Of a stretch of 64,000 nt of DNA, positions 27,309 to 35,663 are shown in pieces; the first letter of the stretch is position 1, and each line of letters begins with the position of its first letter. The notes under the pieces are model-generated. The model did no database searches. It was given only the letters and a program-made list of their open reading frames with translations, and was not told the origin of the DNA. Origin of the DNA: an uncultured Lachnospiraceae bacterium (GTDB taxonomy: Bacteria > Bacillota > Clostridia > Lachnospirales > Lachnospiraceae). Both the position numbers and the translations under genes were made by a program. The stretch lies in the NCBI GenBank assembly GCA_902761225.1, contig CACWJQ010000002.1, positions 33,723 to 97,722 of the forward strand, read 5' to 3'.

Positions 27309-28242
27309 TATCCCGCATCCCATCAGGTATATCGGGAATCTGATATCTGTTCTTGAAAAAAGCCTGCTGGGTAAAACAAAGGGAATCCCGGACAGAAATG
27401 CCGGAAAGGAGAAAAGGCGCGGAGTGCTCCTGTGGTTCATCGTGACCATCACAACATGCCTCATTACTTTTCTCGTACTGTTTGCGGCCTATATTATCAA
27501 CAGATATCTCGGACTTGCGATCGAAGCGATACTTACCTGTTACATACTTGCGGCGAGAAGCCTTTGCAAAGAGAGTATGGCGGTATCGAAGGAGCTTAAG
27601 AAAGGAGATATTCCGGCCGCAAGATACAGCCTTTCCATGATCGTGGGAAGGGATACCGCGGAGCTGAACGGGGAAGAGATCATTAAGGCTGCGGTTGAGA
27701 CTGTTTCTGAAAATACATCGGACGGAGTCATCGCACCTCTTATATACACCGCTATCGGAGGACCGGTCCTGGGCTTTTTGTACAAGGCAGTCAATACCAT
27801 GGATTCAATGCTTGGCTATAAGAATGACAGGTTCGAAAACTTCGGATTCTTTGCGGCAAAAGCGGATGACGTTTTTAACTTCCTTCCCTCCAGGATCAGT
27901 GCACTCCTCATGATCGCAGGCACCCTGGTGCTGAGGTTATTCAGCAGGGATTACGATCCCGTGAGAGCTGCAACTGTATGGAAGAGGGACAGGCTGAACC
28001 ACAGGTCTCCCAATTCTGCCCAGACAGAGAGCGTGTGTGCCGGAGCGCTGGGACTGAAGCTGGGAGGTCCCCATCTGTACGGCGGGGTGATGGTGGATAA
28101 GCCCTTTATCGGTGATGAGAAGAGAAAAGCAGAGATACGCGATGTGGCAAGGTCCAATAACCTCATGTTCATGACAGAAGGCATTACTGTATTTCTGATC
28201 CTCATCATATCGGCACTCATTTACATTGCATGTAATTTCTGA
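27226..28242 (+). CDS. cbiB: Cobinamide-phosphate synthase (CbiB)
   Basis: About 338 residues with several membrane helices. CbiB attaches aminopropanol or its phosphate to adenosylcobyric acid. Motifs: DQIIGDPYNIPHPIRYIG near the start, VGRDTAELNGEEIIKAAVET and ENTSDGVIAPL in the middle, and NHRSPNSAQTESVCAGALG near residue 264. The ATG at 27226 has GGAG ten bases upstream; TTGs at 27217 and 27238 are alternatives. With this start it overlaps cobC by 83 bases, so it is translated within the end of that gene. Confidence 0.92.
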   Translation: MITELLKLHIAALILGILMDQIIGDPYNIPHPIRYIGNLISVLEKSLLGKTKGIPDRNAGKEKRRGVLLWFIVTITTCLITFLVLFAAYIINRYLGLAIEAILTCYILAARSLCKESMAVSKELKKGDIPAARYSLSMIVGRDTAELNGEEIIKAAVETVSENTSDGVIAPLIYTAIGGPVLGFLYKAVNTMDSMLGYKNDRFENFGFFAAKADDVFNFLPSRISALLMIAGTLVLRLFSRDYDPVRAATVWKRDRLNHRSPNSAQTESVCAGALGLKLGGPHLYGGVMVDKPFIGDEKRKAEIRDVARSNNLMFMTEGITVFLILIISALIYIACNF

Positions 28243-28254
28243 GAAAGAGATCTT

Positions 28255-29313
28255 ATGAGTCACGGCGGAGATATATACAGAAACAAAGTTGATATGGATT
28301 ATTCCGTCAATCTGAATCCATTGGGGACGCCTCAGGAGATAAAGGATGCACTGGTAAACTCCCTTTGCAGAAGTGCGGAATATCCCGACAGTGAGCAGAG
28401 TCTTGTCAGGAGTATCGCAGCACGGGCGGAAGGGCTCCTGCCGGAGAATGTCATGGCAGGCTGCGGTGCAACGGAGCTGTTAATGGCTGCTGTCGGATGG
28501 ATCTCCCCCAAAAAGGCGCTTCTGTTTGCACCATGCTACACGGGATATGAAAGAGCATTGAAAAGCTTTGGTACGGAGATCGTATACAGATACACGGACA
28601 GGAGCAAATGCTTTGAGCTCTCTGCGGATGATCTTGAGGCGATAGAAGATGACATAGATGTCGTTATTATATGCAATCCTGTCAATCCCACCGGAAGAAA
28701 CATTGCACCTGAACTGATGGAGGAGCTCTTTGAAAGAGCATGTTCTCATAATGCCAGAGTGATCCTTGATGAAAGCTTCTACCACATGTCCGAAGGATCG
28801 GAGGCCGGGTACGGAGCTGCCGGATCATCCCGCACCTCTGACCTTCTGAAAAGATATGACAATCTGCTCGTTCTAAGGTCCTTTACCAAGCTCTTTGCCG
28901 TACCAGGTATAAGAGCGGGGATACTTCTTGCATCAACGGGTGATGTCGCGGGGGTCAGAAGTTTTCTTCCGGAGTGGAATCTTCCTGTGACAAGTGAAGC
29001 TGTCGTCACTGCAGGATATGAGCTGATGGAAGAAAGCGACTTTTTGGAACGCACAATGGAGGCGGTAAGGAGCGGAAGGAAATATCTGACAGATTCCATC
29101 AAAAGCCTTGGATTAAGAGTATATGAAAGCGATACATCCTTTATCCTGTTCGAAGGCCCACGCGACCTTGGAACGAAGATGCTGGAAAAGGGAATCCTCA
29201 TAAGGGAATGCTCTGATTTTGAGGGCTTATCCGAAGGCTTTTACAGGATATGCACCGGTAACGAAGATAATAACAGAAGATTCATGGAAATCCTGGGAGA
29301 TAGCATTGTTTGA
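28255..29313 (+). CDS. cobD: L-threonine-O-3-phosphate decarboxylase (CobD)
   Basis: 352 residues, a fold-type I PLP enzyme. It makes (R)-1-amino-2-propanol phosphate, the linker used by CbiB. The N-terminus has HGGDIYR, typical of CobD and unlike the related histidinol-phosphate aminotransferase. NPVNPTGR near residue 142 and the PLP lysine Lys212 in SFTKLFAVPGIR are present. It starts 12 bases after cbiB and its stop overlaps the cbiC start by eight bases. Confidence 0.93.
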   Translation: MSHGGDIYRNKVDMDYSVNLNPLGTPQEIKDALVNSLCRSAEYPDSEQSLVRSIAARAEGLLPENVMAGCGATELLMAAVGWISPKKALLFAPCYTGYERALKSFGTEIVYRYTDRSKCFELSADDLEAIEDDIDVVIICNPVNPTGRNIAPELMEELFERACSHNARVILDESFYHMSEGSEAGYGAAGSSRTSDLLKRYDNLLVLRSFTKLFAVPGIRAGILLASTGDVAGVRSFLPEWNLPVTSEAVVTAGYELMEESDFLERTMEAVRSGRKYLTDSIKSLGLRVYESDTSFILFEGPRDLGTKMLEKGILIRECSDFEGLSEGFYRICTGNEDNNRRFMEILGDSIV

Positions 29314-29929
29314 GAGATTAGGTCCTGCTGAAATTGAAAAGAGAAGCTTTGAGATCATCACCGAAGAGCTTGATGAAAAAGGTATAGTTCTCGATAAAGA
29401 AAACGAACCTGTAATAAAGCGCTGCATCCATACCTCTGCGGATTTTGATTATGCGGAGACTCTGTCTTTTTCAGACGGAGCGGTCAGACGGATGAAGGAG
29501 CTGGTAAGGGGCGGAGCGCTGATCGTTACGGATACCAATATGGCTCTTGCGGGGATCAACAAGAAGAAGCTTGCCATGTTCGGTGGAGAAGCCATGTGCT
29601 TTATGGCTGATGAGGAGGTTGCTGCGGAGGCTTCGGAAAGAGGGATCACCCGTGCTGCGGTATCCATGGAGAAAGCATCACGTCTTGACAGGGATGTCAT
29701 ATTTGCTGTGGGTAACGCCCCTACTGCACTGATCAGGCTTCACGAGATGATGGAGGAAGGTGTCTATGTTCCGAAGTTTGTGATAGGTGTTCCTGTAGGC
29801 TTTGTAAACGTTGTCTATGCCAAGGAACTGTTCCTTGATTCGGATGTTCCATATATCATCAACAGAGGAAGAAAGGGCGGGAGTAACATCTCTGCCGCAA
29901 TATGCAATGCCGTTTTGTATGATATGTAA
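29306..29929 (+). CDS. cbiC: Cobalt-precorrin-8 methylmutase (CbiC)
   Basis: 207 residues. It moves a methyl group from C11 to C12 to make cobyrinic acid. The open frame extends well upstream inside cobD, but a TTG at 29306 with GGGAG six bases before it gives the normal family length. It also places the catalytic histidine at residue 42 in IHTSADFDYAE, matching the known position near 43. VGNAPTAL and VGFVNVVYAKE are the later family motifs. Eight-base overlap with cobD suggests coupled translation. Confidence 0.92.
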   Translation: MFERLGPAEIEKRSFEIITEELDEKGIVLDKENEPVIKRCIHTSADFDYAETLSFSDGAVRRMKELVRGGALIVTDTNMALAGINKKKLAMFGGEAMCFMADEEVAAEASERGITRAAVSMEKASRLDRDVIFAVGNAPTALIRLHEMMEEGVYVPKFVIGVPVGFVNVVYAKELFLDSDVPYIINRGRKGGSNISAAICNAVLYDM

Positions 29930-29941
29930 GGATCGACTCAT

Positions 29942-31114
29942 ATGAGAAAAGGCTTTACCACCGGAAGCTGTGCCGCTGCCGCATCCAAGGCTGCCGCATA
30001 TATGCTCCTTTCCGGAACAGTGAAAAACAAAATAGAGATCACCACACCTGCGGGGATCATATACAGTCCGGATATCGAGGATATAACAAGGGGAGAGAAC
30101 TTTGTGAAATGCGCCGTCCGCAAGGATGCGGGTGATGATCCCGATGTCACGGGAGGGAGCCTTGTATATGCAAAGGTCAGTTTTCCCGAAGTGGGATCCG
30201 GACCGGATGATGCAAGGTCAGAGCATGCTGTGATGGATAAGCTGACTGAGAATGACGAATGCAGGGTCCGTATTTCAGGTGGTGAGGGAGTCGGGACAGT
30301 GACCCGTCCCGGCCTTGACCAGCCGGTGGGTAACGCTGCCATCAACTCTGTTCCGAGAAAAATGATCACGGAAGAAGTCATGCAGGTGATGGAACTGCTG
30401 GATCATGACGGAAGTCTTGATGTCGAGATCTCGGTCCCGGGCGGAGAGGAGATCGCACTTAAGACCTTCAACCCGAGGCTGGGTATCGAAGGCGGGATAT
30501 CCATCATCGGAACAACCGGAATAGTGGAGCCTATGAGCACCAGGGCTCTTCTCGATACCATCAGGGTCGAATTAAACCAGCTGAAGGAAATGGGAGCTCC
30601 TGTAGCGGTGGTGTCACCCGGCAATTACGGACTTGATTTCATGAAAGATACCTACGGTTTTGATCTGGACCGTGCCGTAAAGTGTTCCAACTACATCGGG
30701 GATACCATAGATATGGCCTGTGAGATCGGATTTGATAAGATGCTGCTCTGCGGACATATCGGCAAGCTGATCAAGGTATCCGGCGGGATAATGAACACAC
30801 ATTCAAGGGAGGGTGACTGCAGGATGGAACTGATGGCTGCAGCAGCTGTCAGATGCGGAGCGGATAAGGATTCTCTGAACCGGATACTTGACTGTGTGGC
30901 AACCGAGGAAGCCATAGACATTCTTGAAAAAGAAAACATCAGAAATGAATGCTTTGAATATATAACGGATAAGATCTCGTTTTATCTGAATAAGAGAGGC
31001 GCCGGACGTATTAAAGTGGAGTGCATGATCTATGCAAATGCATACGGCCTCCTTGGTAAGACGGCTGAGGCGGAAGCGTTTTTGGAAGAAGCGAAAAGAG
31101 AGATAAAGGCATGA
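29942..31114 (+). CDS. cbiD: Cobalt-precorrin-5B C1-methyltransferase (CbiD)
   Basis: 390 residues. CbiD methylates C1 during ring contraction in the anaerobic pathway and marks that route. The start KGFTTGSCAAAASKAA is diagnostic, and GVGTVTRPGLDQPVG near residue 118 and GGIMNTHSREGD near 280 are further family motifs. It begins 12 bases after cbiC and overlaps cbiF by four bases. Confidence 0.95.
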   Translation: MRKGFTTGSCAAAASKAAAYMLLSGTVKNKIEITTPAGIIYSPDIEDITRGENFVKCAVRKDAGDDPDVTGGSLVYAKVSFPEVGSGPDDARSEHAVMDKLTENDECRVRISGGEGVGTVTRPGLDQPVGNAAINSVPRKMITEEVMQVMELLDHDGSLDVEISVPGGEEIALKTFNPRLGIEGGISIIGTTGIVEPMSTRALLDTIRVELNQLKEMGAPVAVVSPGNYGLDFMKDTYGFDLDRAVKCSNYIGDTIDMACEIGFDKMLLCGHIGKLIKVSGGIMNTHSREGDCRMELMAAAAVRCGADKDSLNRILDCVATEEAIDILEKENIRNECFEYITDKISFYLNKRGAGRIKVECMIYANAYGLLGKTAEAEAFLEEAKREIKA

Positions 31115-31869
31115 TCGATTTTGTGGGAGCAGGTCCCGGAGCCGTTGATCTGATAACGGTCAGGGGAATGGAACTTATCAGAAAAGCAGATGTGATCATC
31201 TATGCGGGAAGCCTTGTGAATCCCGCCCTTCTTGAATATGCTCAGGAGGGCACTGAGATCCATGACAGTTCACGGATGACTCTCGAGGAGGTCCTGGATG
31301 TGATGACCCGTGCAGAGAGTGAGGGCAGGAGAACGGTCAGACTTCATACCGGGGATGCCAGCATATATGGTGCGATAAGGGAGCAGATGGATGAGCTGGA
31401 TAAGAGAGGGATCCCCTACAGGACCTGTCCGGGGGTGAGCGCTGCTTTCGGTGCCGCTGCGTCCCTGAATCTTGAATATACTCTCCCCGGAGTTTCACAG
31501 ACACTGATCATCACAAGGATGGAGGGCAGGACCGCAGTTCCTGAGAATGAGAGGATCGAGCTTCTGGCATCCCACGGTTCATCAATGGCGATATACCTGA
31601 GCGCCGGAATGCTGAAAGAACTTGCGAGGCGCCTGGTGGCGGGAGGTTATGCAGAGGACACTCCCGTGGCGGTCGTGTACAAAGCAACATGGCCGGATGA
31701 AAAGAGGATCATCTGCACTCTTAAGACCATGGCGGATGAGGCGGAGAAGGCCGGTGTAAGAAAGACCGCCGTGGTACTGGTCGGAAATGTCATAGTAAAT
31801 TCCGGTTACGAGAGATCAAAACTGTACGACCCTTCATTTACGACAGAATTCAGGCAGGCAAAAGAATGA
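31111..31869 (+). CDS. cbiF: Cobalt-precorrin-4 C11-methyltransferase (CbiF)
   Basis: 252 residues of the tetrapyrrole methylase fold. It uses SAM to methylate C11. The N-terminal FVGAGPGAVDLITVRG, YAGSLVNPALL near residue 31, and LHTGDASIYGAIREQ near 71 separate it from the other corrin methylases. CPGVSAAFGAAASL follows. Overlaps of four bases with both cbiD and cbiG show tight coupling. Confidence 0.95.
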   Translation: MIDFVGAGPGAVDLITVRGMELIRKADVIIYAGSLVNPALLEYAQEGTEIHDSSRMTLEEVLDVMTRAESEGRRTVRLHTGDASIYGAIREQMDELDKRGIPYRTCPGVSAAFGAAASLNLEYTLPGVSQTLIITRMEGRTAVPENERIELLASHGSSMAIYLSAGMLKELARRLVAGGYAEDTPVAVVYKATWPDEKRIICTLKTMADEAEKAGVRKTAVVLVGNVIVNSGYERSKLYDPSFTTEFRQAKE

Positions 31870-32855
31870 AAAGACTTGCGGTATGTTTTTCGGCGCGCGG
31901 TGCCGGGATAATAGAAAAGCTCTCTGAGGAGTGCAGTAAGAAGGAACTTACGCCCCTTGTTCCCTATGCGATCACTGCGTCCGCAGATATCCCTGAAGGC
32001 TTTATACGTCCTGATGAGGATGTGTATAAATGGACCGCGGATAATTTCAGGGAAGGCAATGCCCTTATATTTGTGGGGGCCGTCGGCATAGCGGTGAGGG
32101 CTCTTTCCGGACTTCCCTCGGATAAGCTGTCCGACTGCCCTGTGGTGGTGATAGATGACGGGGGGAACTTTGTGATACCTGTTCTGTCAGGGCATGCGGG
32201 AAATGCAAACAAACTGGCTGAGATCCTGGCTTCATGCCTGGGCGCGATCCCTGTGATCACAACCTCCAGTGATGTGAACGGGGTGTTTTCCGTTGATACC
32301 TTCGCTGTGGAGAACAGGCTTAACATCTCGGACAAGGCGGGGATCAAAAGGGTTTCATCAATGGCTCTGGAAAATAAAAAGGTGACAATGTCCATCAAGG
32401 ACTTTCCGCCTTCATCCCCTGTCGATGTGATCGTTGCGGATGAGACGGATGCAGAGCACCTGCTTCTGTTAAAGCCCAGGGAATATACGGTGGGGCTTGG
32501 TATGAAGAAGGACAAGGATCCTGCGGAGCTTGAGGAATTCTTTCTCCGTACTCTAAAGGATGAGGGGCTTAACCCAGACGATGTGTATGCCTTCTGCACC
32601 ATTGATATCAAGGAGGATGAACCTGCTCTTATTGCACTGAGAGATAAATACAGGATACCTGTTATATCCTTTGATGCAGAGCTGCTGAGCAAGGCACCCG
32701 GTGAATTTACGGGCTCCGATTTTGTGCGCAGTACAACAGGTGTTGATAATGTGTGTGAGAGGGCGGCAGTCCTGGGATCCGGATGCGGCGAGCTTATTCT
32801 CAGGAAGAAGGCACTGAACGGAATGACAATAGCTGTCGCAAAAAGAAGGCACTGA
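31866..32855 (+). CDS. cbiG: Cobalt-precorrin-5A hydrolase (CbiG)
   Basis: 329 residues. CbiG opens the delta-lactone and removes acetaldehyde from cobalt-precorrin-5A. Three parts are visible: an N-terminal domain with FVGAVGIAVRALS near residue 70, a middle with TTSSDVNGVFSVDTFA, and a C-terminal CbiG/CobE-like domain from GLGMKKDKDP near 215. The stop codon lies in the second copy of a 38-base tandem duplication, so the last 12 or so residues (NGMTIAVAKRRH) may have been changed by it. Confidence 0.93.
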   Translation: MKRLAVCFSARGAGIIEKLSEECSKKELTPLVPYAITASADIPEGFIRPDEDVYKWTADNFREGNALIFVGAVGIAVRALSGLPSDKLSDCPVVVIDDGGNFVIPVLSGHAGNANKLAEILASCLGAIPVITTSSDVNGVFSVDTFAVENRLNISDKAGIKRVSSMALENKKVTMSIKDFPPSSPVDVIVADETDAEHLLLLKPREYTVGLGMKKDKDPAELEEFFLRTLKDEGLNPDDVYAFCTIDIKEDEPALIALRDKYRIPVISFDAELLSKAPGEFTGSDFVRSTTGVDNVCERAAVLGSGCGELILRKKALNGMTIAVAKRRH

Positions 32856-32880
32856 ACGGAATGATCATGGCTGTCACATA
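32805..32880 (+). repeat. Imperfect 38-base tandem duplication at the cbiG stop
   Basis: Units at 32805-32842 and 32843-32880 share the first 22 bases exactly and differ at a few later positions. The period is not a multiple of three, so the second unit is read in another frame and supplies the cbiG stop (TGA 32853-32855). The gap to cbiH is the longest in this part of the operon. Confidence 0.85.
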
Positions 32881-32943
32881 AAGACACACATGAAGGAAAT
32901 GCAGATCACAGACCTTGAACTGGTATCAAAGGGGAGAACAGAT

Positions 32944-33678
32944 ATGGCTTCAGGCAGGATATATGTGGTGGGAATCGGCCCGGGTGATCCGGATGATATG
33001 ACTGTAAGGGCAGTGAAAACTCTTGAGAAAAGTGACATCATTGTCGGATATAAGACATACACTGATCTGGTCAGGAAATCCTTTCCCGGAAAGGAGTATT
33101 ACGAGAACGGAATGCGCGGTGAGGTGGAGAGATGCGAAAAATGTGTGGACTATGCTCTTGAGGGCAAAACAGTATCACTCATATGCAGCGGTGATTCCGG
33201 AGTCTACGGAATGGCATCGCCCCTTATAGAGACCGCTCTCAAGAGAAACTTTACGGATATCGAGGTCATACCCGGAGTTACCGCGGCACTCAGCGGAAGT
33301 GCTGTCCTTGGGGCTGCGGTCTCACACGATTTCTGTGTCATAAGTCTCAGTGATCTTCTCACTCCATGGGAAATGATAGAAAAGCGACTGATCAAAGCTG
33401 CGGAGGGAGATCTCTGCATAGCCATATATAATCCCGCCAGCAGAAACAGGCCGGACCACCTGAAGAAGGCATGCAGCATCCTGCTTTCGGTCCTGTCTCC
33501 GGATACTTCATGCGGATATGTGAGGAACATCGGAAGAGATGGCATGGAGAAGAAACTCTGCACTCTGGCTGAACTGGCAGATGAGGAAGCCGATATGTTC
33601 GTGACAGTATTTATCGGCAACTCAAGGACACGTATAGCGGACGATATGCTCATAACACCGAGAGGATACGATATATGA
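32944..33678 (+). CDS. cbiH: Cobalt-precorrin-3 C17-methyltransferase (CbiH)
   Basis: 244 residues, tetrapyrrole methylase fold. It methylates C17 and drives ring contraction. Motifs: YVVGIGPGDPDDMT at the N-terminus, GYKTYTDLV near residue 34, CSGDSGVYGMA near 80, and IYNPASRNRPDHL near 160, the last typical of the CobJ/CbiH group. The ATG at 32944 with GGGGAG seven bases upstream is preferred; an in-frame ATG at 32890 would add 18 residues unlike the family. It overlaps the next gene by four bases. Confidence 0.93.
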   Translation: MASGRIYVVGIGPGDPDDMTVRAVKTLEKSDIIVGYKTYTDLVRKSFPGKEYYENGMRGEVERCEKCVDYALEGKTVSLICSGDSGVYGMASPLIETALKRNFTDIEVIPGVTAALSGSAVLGAAVSHDFCVISLSDLLTPWEMIEKRLIKAAEGDLCIAIYNPASRNRPDHLKKACSILLSVLSPDTSCGYVRNIGRDGMEKKLCTLAELADEEADMFVTVFIGNSRTRIADDMLITPRGYDI

Positions 33679-35663
33679 CTGAATGCATTATTTTCTCCGG
33701 AACAACAGAAGGAAGGATCATTTCAGATGCTTTATCAGTACATGGGATAAAGCATATTGTCTGCGTTGCGGGAACATACGGTGAGGAGATGATGAAGGAG
33801 GATGCCGGACGTACTGTTCATGTGGGCAGGATGGATGAGCCGCAGATGGAGGAGTTCTTCAGATCCTGCGGTTTGGCTAAAGACGCTGTCATCATTGATG
33901 CTACCCATCCCTATGCTTCTGAAGTTACTGCCAACATAAAGGCCTCATGCGAACAATGCGGGCTGAAATATGTAAGGGTTGTCCGCTCGGGTGATGAAGA
34001 CTGTGCCGCAGGCTTTCCGAGATATGCAAATGCGGAGGATGCGGCAAGAGCCCTTGATAAGACTGATTCGAACATACTGCTCACTACGGGAAGCAAGGAG
34101 CTGGGGGTATATTCGGCAAACGTATCTCCGGAGGTTCTCTCAAGGACATATGTCAGGGTGCTGCCTTCCGAAGAGAGTCTTAAGATCTGTGAAGAATGCG
34201 GGATAGAAAGATCCCATATAATAGCGATGCACGGACCGTTTTCCAGGGAAATGAACGCTGCCACCATCAGGCAGTTTTCCATAGGACACCTCCTGACCAA
34301 GGAGAGCGGTGCTGCAGGAGGGTTTGAAGAGAAGATACTGGCAGCACGTGATGAGGGTATCATTGCACATATCATAGAAAGACCCTCCGAAGAGGAGGGC
34401 ATCAGCGCACAGGCTGCCATATCAATGATGATAAGCAGTACAGACCCCGTTATGAAGATCACCATCGCCGGAATTGGTATGGGAAATGTTTCTTCCATGA
34501 CGGCTGAAGTGCGTGAGGCTATAAATGACGCAGATGTCATATTCGGGGCGGAGCGCCTTATTGAAGGTATCGTGGATAAAAAGACTTATCCTCTGTATCT
34601 TGCAGGAGATATACTGCCGGTCCTTGAATCTGAAAATCCTCTCAGGCCGGTCATATTGTTTTCCGGTGATACGGGCTTTTACAGCGGTGCACGCAGGATG
34701 ATCGCAGCACTGAATGAATGGAGGAAGGATGCAGACATAAGAGTTCTTCCGGGCATCTCTTCGGTTTCCTATCTGGCATCAAGACTTGGCATATCCTATG
34801 AAAGAGCGGTTCTGACTTCTCTTCATGGGAAAAATGATGATAAGAACATATCCGGACTGATACATAAGCTTAAGTACACCCCCGAAGTATTCACTCTTTT
34901 ATCAGGCGGCTCCGATGTGAGGAGGATTGCTGCCGCGATGAAGGATGCGGGCATAGACGGACTGATATACGCAGGAGTGGATCTTTCCTACGAAGATGAG
35001 AGGATAGTGACCATGACTCCAGATGAAGCACTCGTCTCCGAATACTCCGGTATGGTTACCGCGTATATCACAAACAATGCTCCCAAGGCAAGGCCTCTTA
35101 TCCCTGTTATCAGGGACTGCGATATGATAAGAGGGGATGTTCCCATGACCAAGGAATGCATCCGTCACGAGAGCATTATAAGGCTCGGACTCTGTGAGGG
35201 AGAGGTTATGTATGATGTGGGCGGAGGGACCGGTTCCGTATCCATAGAAGCTGCATCACTGTCACCGGAACTGAAAGTATACGTCATCGAGAGAAAAGCT
35301 GAAGCGGTGGACCTTATCAGGGAGAATATCAAAAAGGCCGGGCTGGGTAATATAGAGGTTGTGGAAGGGGAGGCACCCGATGCCTTCGAGGGACTTCCCT
35401 CACCTGACAGAGTCTTTATCGGCGGAAGCGGCGGAAGACTATCTGAGATCATCGGGACTCTTTCAGGCAGAAAAAAGGGTATCACCTATGTCATCAATGC
35501 GGTCAGTCTTGAGACCTGTGATGAGGTAAGAAAGCTGTTTTCGGAATACGGAATACAGGATGAGGAGATACTGCAGATTTCTGTCACGGGTGTCAGAAAA
35601 GCGGGAGAACATCACCTGATGAACGCACAGAATCCGGTGTGGATATTTACTTTTAAGTTATGA
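33675..35663 (+). CDS. cbiJ: CbiJ-CbiE-CbiT fusion: precorrin-6A reductase plus C5,15-methyltransferase and C12-decarboxylase
   Basis: 662 residues holding three pathway enzymes. Residues 1-250 are CbiJ/CobK (IFSGTTEGR, DATHPYASEVTANI, TTGSKEL), which reduces cobalt-precorrin-6A. Residues about 260-460 are CbiE, a tetrapyrrole methylase (GIGMGNVSSMT, FSGDTGFYSGAR, PGISSVSYLASRLG). Residues about 472-662 are CbiT (GDVPMTKECIRHESI, the SAM-binding YDVGGGTGSVSIEAA, IGGSGG). Together they run cobalt-precorrin-6A to -8. CbiE-CbiT fusions (CobL-like) are known; adding CbiJ at the front is less usual. Four-base overlaps join it to cbiH and cbiA. Confidence 0.93.
   Translation: MTECIIFSGTTEGRIISDALSVHGIKHIVCVAGTYGEEMMKEDAGRTVHVGRMDEPQMEEFFRSCGLAKDAVIIDATHPYASEVTANIKASCEQCGLKYVRVVRSGDEDCAAGFPRYANAEDAARALDKTDSNILLTTGSKELGVYSANVSPEVLSRTYVRVLPSEESLKICEECGIERSHIIAMHGPFSREMNAATIRQFSIGHLLTKESGAAGGFEEKILAARDEGIIAHIIERPSEEEGISAQAAISMMISSTDPVMKITIAGIGMGNVSSMTAEVREAINDADVIFGAERLIEGIVDKKTYPLYLAGDILPVLESENPLRPVILFSGDTGFYSGARRMIAALNEWRKDADIRVLPGISSVSYLASRLGISYERAVLTSLHGKNDDKNISGLIHKLKYTPEVFTLLSGGSDVRRIAAAMKDAGIDGLIYAGVDLSYEDERIVTMTPDEALVSEYSGMVTAYITNNAPKARPLIPVIRDCDMIRGDVPMTKECIRHESIIRLGLCEGEVMYDVGGGTGSVSIEAASLSPELKVYVIERKAEAVDLIRENIKKAGLGNIEVVEGEAPDAFEGLPSPDRVFIGGSGGRLSEIIGTLSGRKKGITYVINAVSLETCDEVRKLFSEYGIQDEEILQISVTGVRKAGEHHLMNAQNPVWIFTFKL

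Noticed and set aside
31964-32887. Long open frame on the minus strand opposite cbiG (307 codons)
   Set aside because: Serine-rich composition, no ribosome site, and it lies wholly opposite a clear CbiG gene; it is a shadow of the coding strand's third-position bias.
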